NCBI RefSeq assembly: GCF_029946505.1
Contig: NZ_JARZHG010000045.1
Location: forward strand, 1 to 64,000
Length of the DNA: 64,000 nucleotides
Source of the DNA: Polyangium sp. y55x31
Lineage (GTDB): Bacteria; Myxococcota_A; Polyangia; Polyangiales; Polyangiaceae
Direction of reading: 5' to 3'
In this document: piece by piece, positions 62,836-64,000 of the stretch
How positions within the stretch are numbered: the first letter of the stretch is position 1
Layout of the letters: every line of letters begins with the position of its first letter
Notes under the pieces: generated by a model
The model's database searches: none
Seen by the model: the letters and a program-made list of their open reading frames with translations, nothing else
Told to the model about the DNA's origin: nothing
Made by a program: the position numbers and the translations under genes

Positions 62836-63395
62836 TGACCCTCCCGGCGCACCAGCGAAAACATGCCGAAGATCGGCCGCCGTCCCTCGTCCGCGCCCGG
62901 ATCCTCGGAGCCCGCGCGCACGAGCCGTACCTCGACGCCGCCGTCGGAGCGGAGCGACAGGAACGCGAGCATCGACTCGGCCATGGGCTCGCTCGGCGAG
63001 ACCGCGAAGAGCGTGTTCCGCTCCCGACCGTCGCCCATCTCGAACTGCGAGAGCGGATCGTGCGCGAGCGGCGGGATCGGGCGGAGCTCGGCGCCGTCAA
63101 AGAGCCGCCGCTCGGGCCGCGTCTGCGTCGCAGCCTCGAACGTCCAGAGCCTGCCCGGCGATTCGTCGCCGTCGAGCCGGTTCGCGTCGAGCGTCAGGCG
63201 CATCTGCACGCGGGGGCTGAGCCCCTCGCGAAAAGGGCTGCCGAGCGTGATGGCGCCGCAGTACGCCTCGTGCGGGCCCGTGGAGAAGCGCGCGACGTCG
63301 TTGCATCCGGAGGCGGCCCCAGCAGCGAGGATCAGCGCGAAAAGAGGGCCTCGTCGCGCCCGCTTCCTGCTTTCCCTCGGCCTACCCGTGAGCAT
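62823..63395 (-). CDS. Small lipoprotein of unknown function
   Basis: The frame is open to 63560, but the ATG at 63395 begins a proper signal (RRGPLFALILAAGAASGC). This gives a 190-residue lipoprotein with a beta-rich domain (VQMRLTLDANRL, RLWTFEAATQ, SMLAFLSLRSDGGVEVRLV). No family was recognised. Its 3' end overlaps the tsaD start by 13 bases, an arrangement that suggests co-transcription rather than related function. It is divergent, by 76 bases, from the PAS sensor gene. Confidence 0.72.
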   Translation of the reverse strand: MLTGRPRESRKRARRGPLFALILAAGAASGCNDVARFSTGPHEAYCGAITLGSPFREGLSPRVQMRLTLDANRLDGDESPGRLWTFEAATQTRPERRLFDGAELRPIPPLAHDPLSQFEMGDGRERNTLFAVSPSEPMAESMLAFLSLRSDGGVEVRLVRAGSEDPGADEGRRPIFGMFSLVRREGQCGF

Positions 63396-63471
63396 CGGCG
63401 CGGATTGTGCCTTCGCCCCCCCTCTCCCGCCACCCCTCTCCGCGCGCCCTTGGTAGACTGCCCACCCTTCG

Positions 63472-64000
63472 ATGGAAACCCAAGCCCAAGGCCCCAGGAT
63501 CGATCCGCAGGAGTTTTTCGACAAGGCACCGGCCTTGTTCTGCGTCCTCGACTCCGACAACCGGATTTACCAGCCGAACGGGGCCTGGGAACGCGTGACG
63601 GGGTTCTCGCTCGAGGCCCTCGAAGGCATGCGGCTCGAAGACCGTTTGCACCCCGAGGACCGGGACCCGGCCCGGCGCACCTCGCGCATCTCGGTCGAGG
63701 CCCAGGGCGCGATCGTACAGGAGACGCGTTTCCGTTGCGCAGATGACACGTTCAAGTGGCTCGAATGGACCATGCGCGTGGTCTTCGAGCGGGGGCTCGT
63801 GTTCTGCTGCGCGCGATCCATCGAGCAGCCGCGGCGCGCCACCGTCACCGCCGCGCGGCGCCTCGAAGCCTACCTGCGAAGGGCCCCCGTCGCGATGATC
63901 GAGACCGAGGTCGGCCGCGGGGTCGTCGAGTGGAGCTCCGGCGCCGAGCGGATCTTCGGCTACACGCGGAGCGAGGCGCTCGGTCGAAAGCTCGTCGACC
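63472..64000 (+). CDS. PAS-domain sensor protein (5' part; runs off the window)
   Basis: The first 176 codons encode one PAS domain with PAC (about 12-120: FFDKAPALFCVLDSDNRIYQ, GMRLEDRLHPEDRDP) and the start of a second (about 135 on: VEWSSGAERIFGYTRSEALG). The HPEDR motif is typical of PAS_3-type folds. A histidine kinase, STAS or cyclase output would follow beyond the window; in this organism PAS is also coupled to STAS. The ATG at 63472 is the only good start. Confidence 0.85.
   Translation, partial: METQAQGPRIDPQEFFDKAPALFCVLDSDNRIYQPNGAWERVTGFSLEALEGMRLEDRLHPEDRDPARRTSRISVEAQGAIVQETRFRCADDTFKWLEWTMRVVFERGLVFCCARSIEQPRRATVTAARRLEAYLRRAPVAMIETEVGRGVVEWSSGAERIFGYTRSEALGRKLVD

Overview
The window looks like chromosomal DNA of a myxobacterium of the Sorangium/Polyangium type (order Polyangiales). 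It is very GC-rich throughout. It carries many secreted lipoproteins with Gly/Ser/Pro-rich linkers, three Ser/Thr protein kinases, an ECF sigma factor translationally coupled to a kinase, PEGA/TPR membrane proteins, RsbR-like PAS/GAF/STAS sensors and a myxobacterial-type double-CXXCG protein. I see no rRNA, tRNA, transposase, phage or CRISPR. Genus assignment is inference; no phylogenetic marker other than tsaD is present.

Layout. 1-436: the last codons of an upstream gene, a terminator, and a composite hairpin element. 437-3701: single-domain response regulator, kinase plus TPR/PEGA membrane protein, small lipoprotein. 3787-8370: a tandem ATP-grasp (Ddl-like) ligase divergent from a PcrA/UvrD helicase. 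8481-11120: PAS-STAS regulator, phosphoglycerate mutase, PurU. 11131-11236: half of the hairpin element. 11267-20827: a block of secreted lipoproteins (alpha/alpha-toroid glycosidase-like, lyase-like and propeller-like proteins) around a GPH-family sugar symporter, probably for extracellular polysaccharide breakdown and uptake. 20828-21402: intergenic region with a degenerate 43-bp tandem array. 21403-23718: a secreted HNH(AHH)-type toxin candidate and a double-CXXCG immunity candidate. 23820-30000: PEGA protein, an unknown helical protein, SEC-C protein, a secreted protein and a vitellogenin-superhelix-like protein. 30031-32255: ECF sigma/kinase pair. 32344-41654: HEAT lipoprotein, SDR, second full hairpin element (opposite orientation), MFS-spermidine-synthase-TPR fusion, NTF2-like protein, siderophore-interacting protein, lipoprotein. 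41866-44318: MerC-like protein, thioesterase, SDF symporter. 44352-52220: WD40 kinase convergent with a giant signalling protein. 52407-57313: lipoprotein and a catalytic/non-catalytic M16 peptidase pair. 57369-64000: membrane protein, LNS2 (lipin-like) lipoprotein, YkgJ-type protein, GspC-like lipoprotein, small ORF plus nucleotidyltransferase, tsaD, lipoprotein, and the start of a PAS sensor.

The observation I rate highest is a dispersed intergenic element made of four ordered hairpins on each arm. It occurs as two complete two-armed copies (101-428 and, inverted, 35108-35403) and one single arm (11131-11236). Stem sequences differ between copies but every change is compensated on the other strand, so structure rather than sequence appears to be conserved. 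Second is the toxin/immunity pair at 21403-23718 with the 43-bp array beside it.
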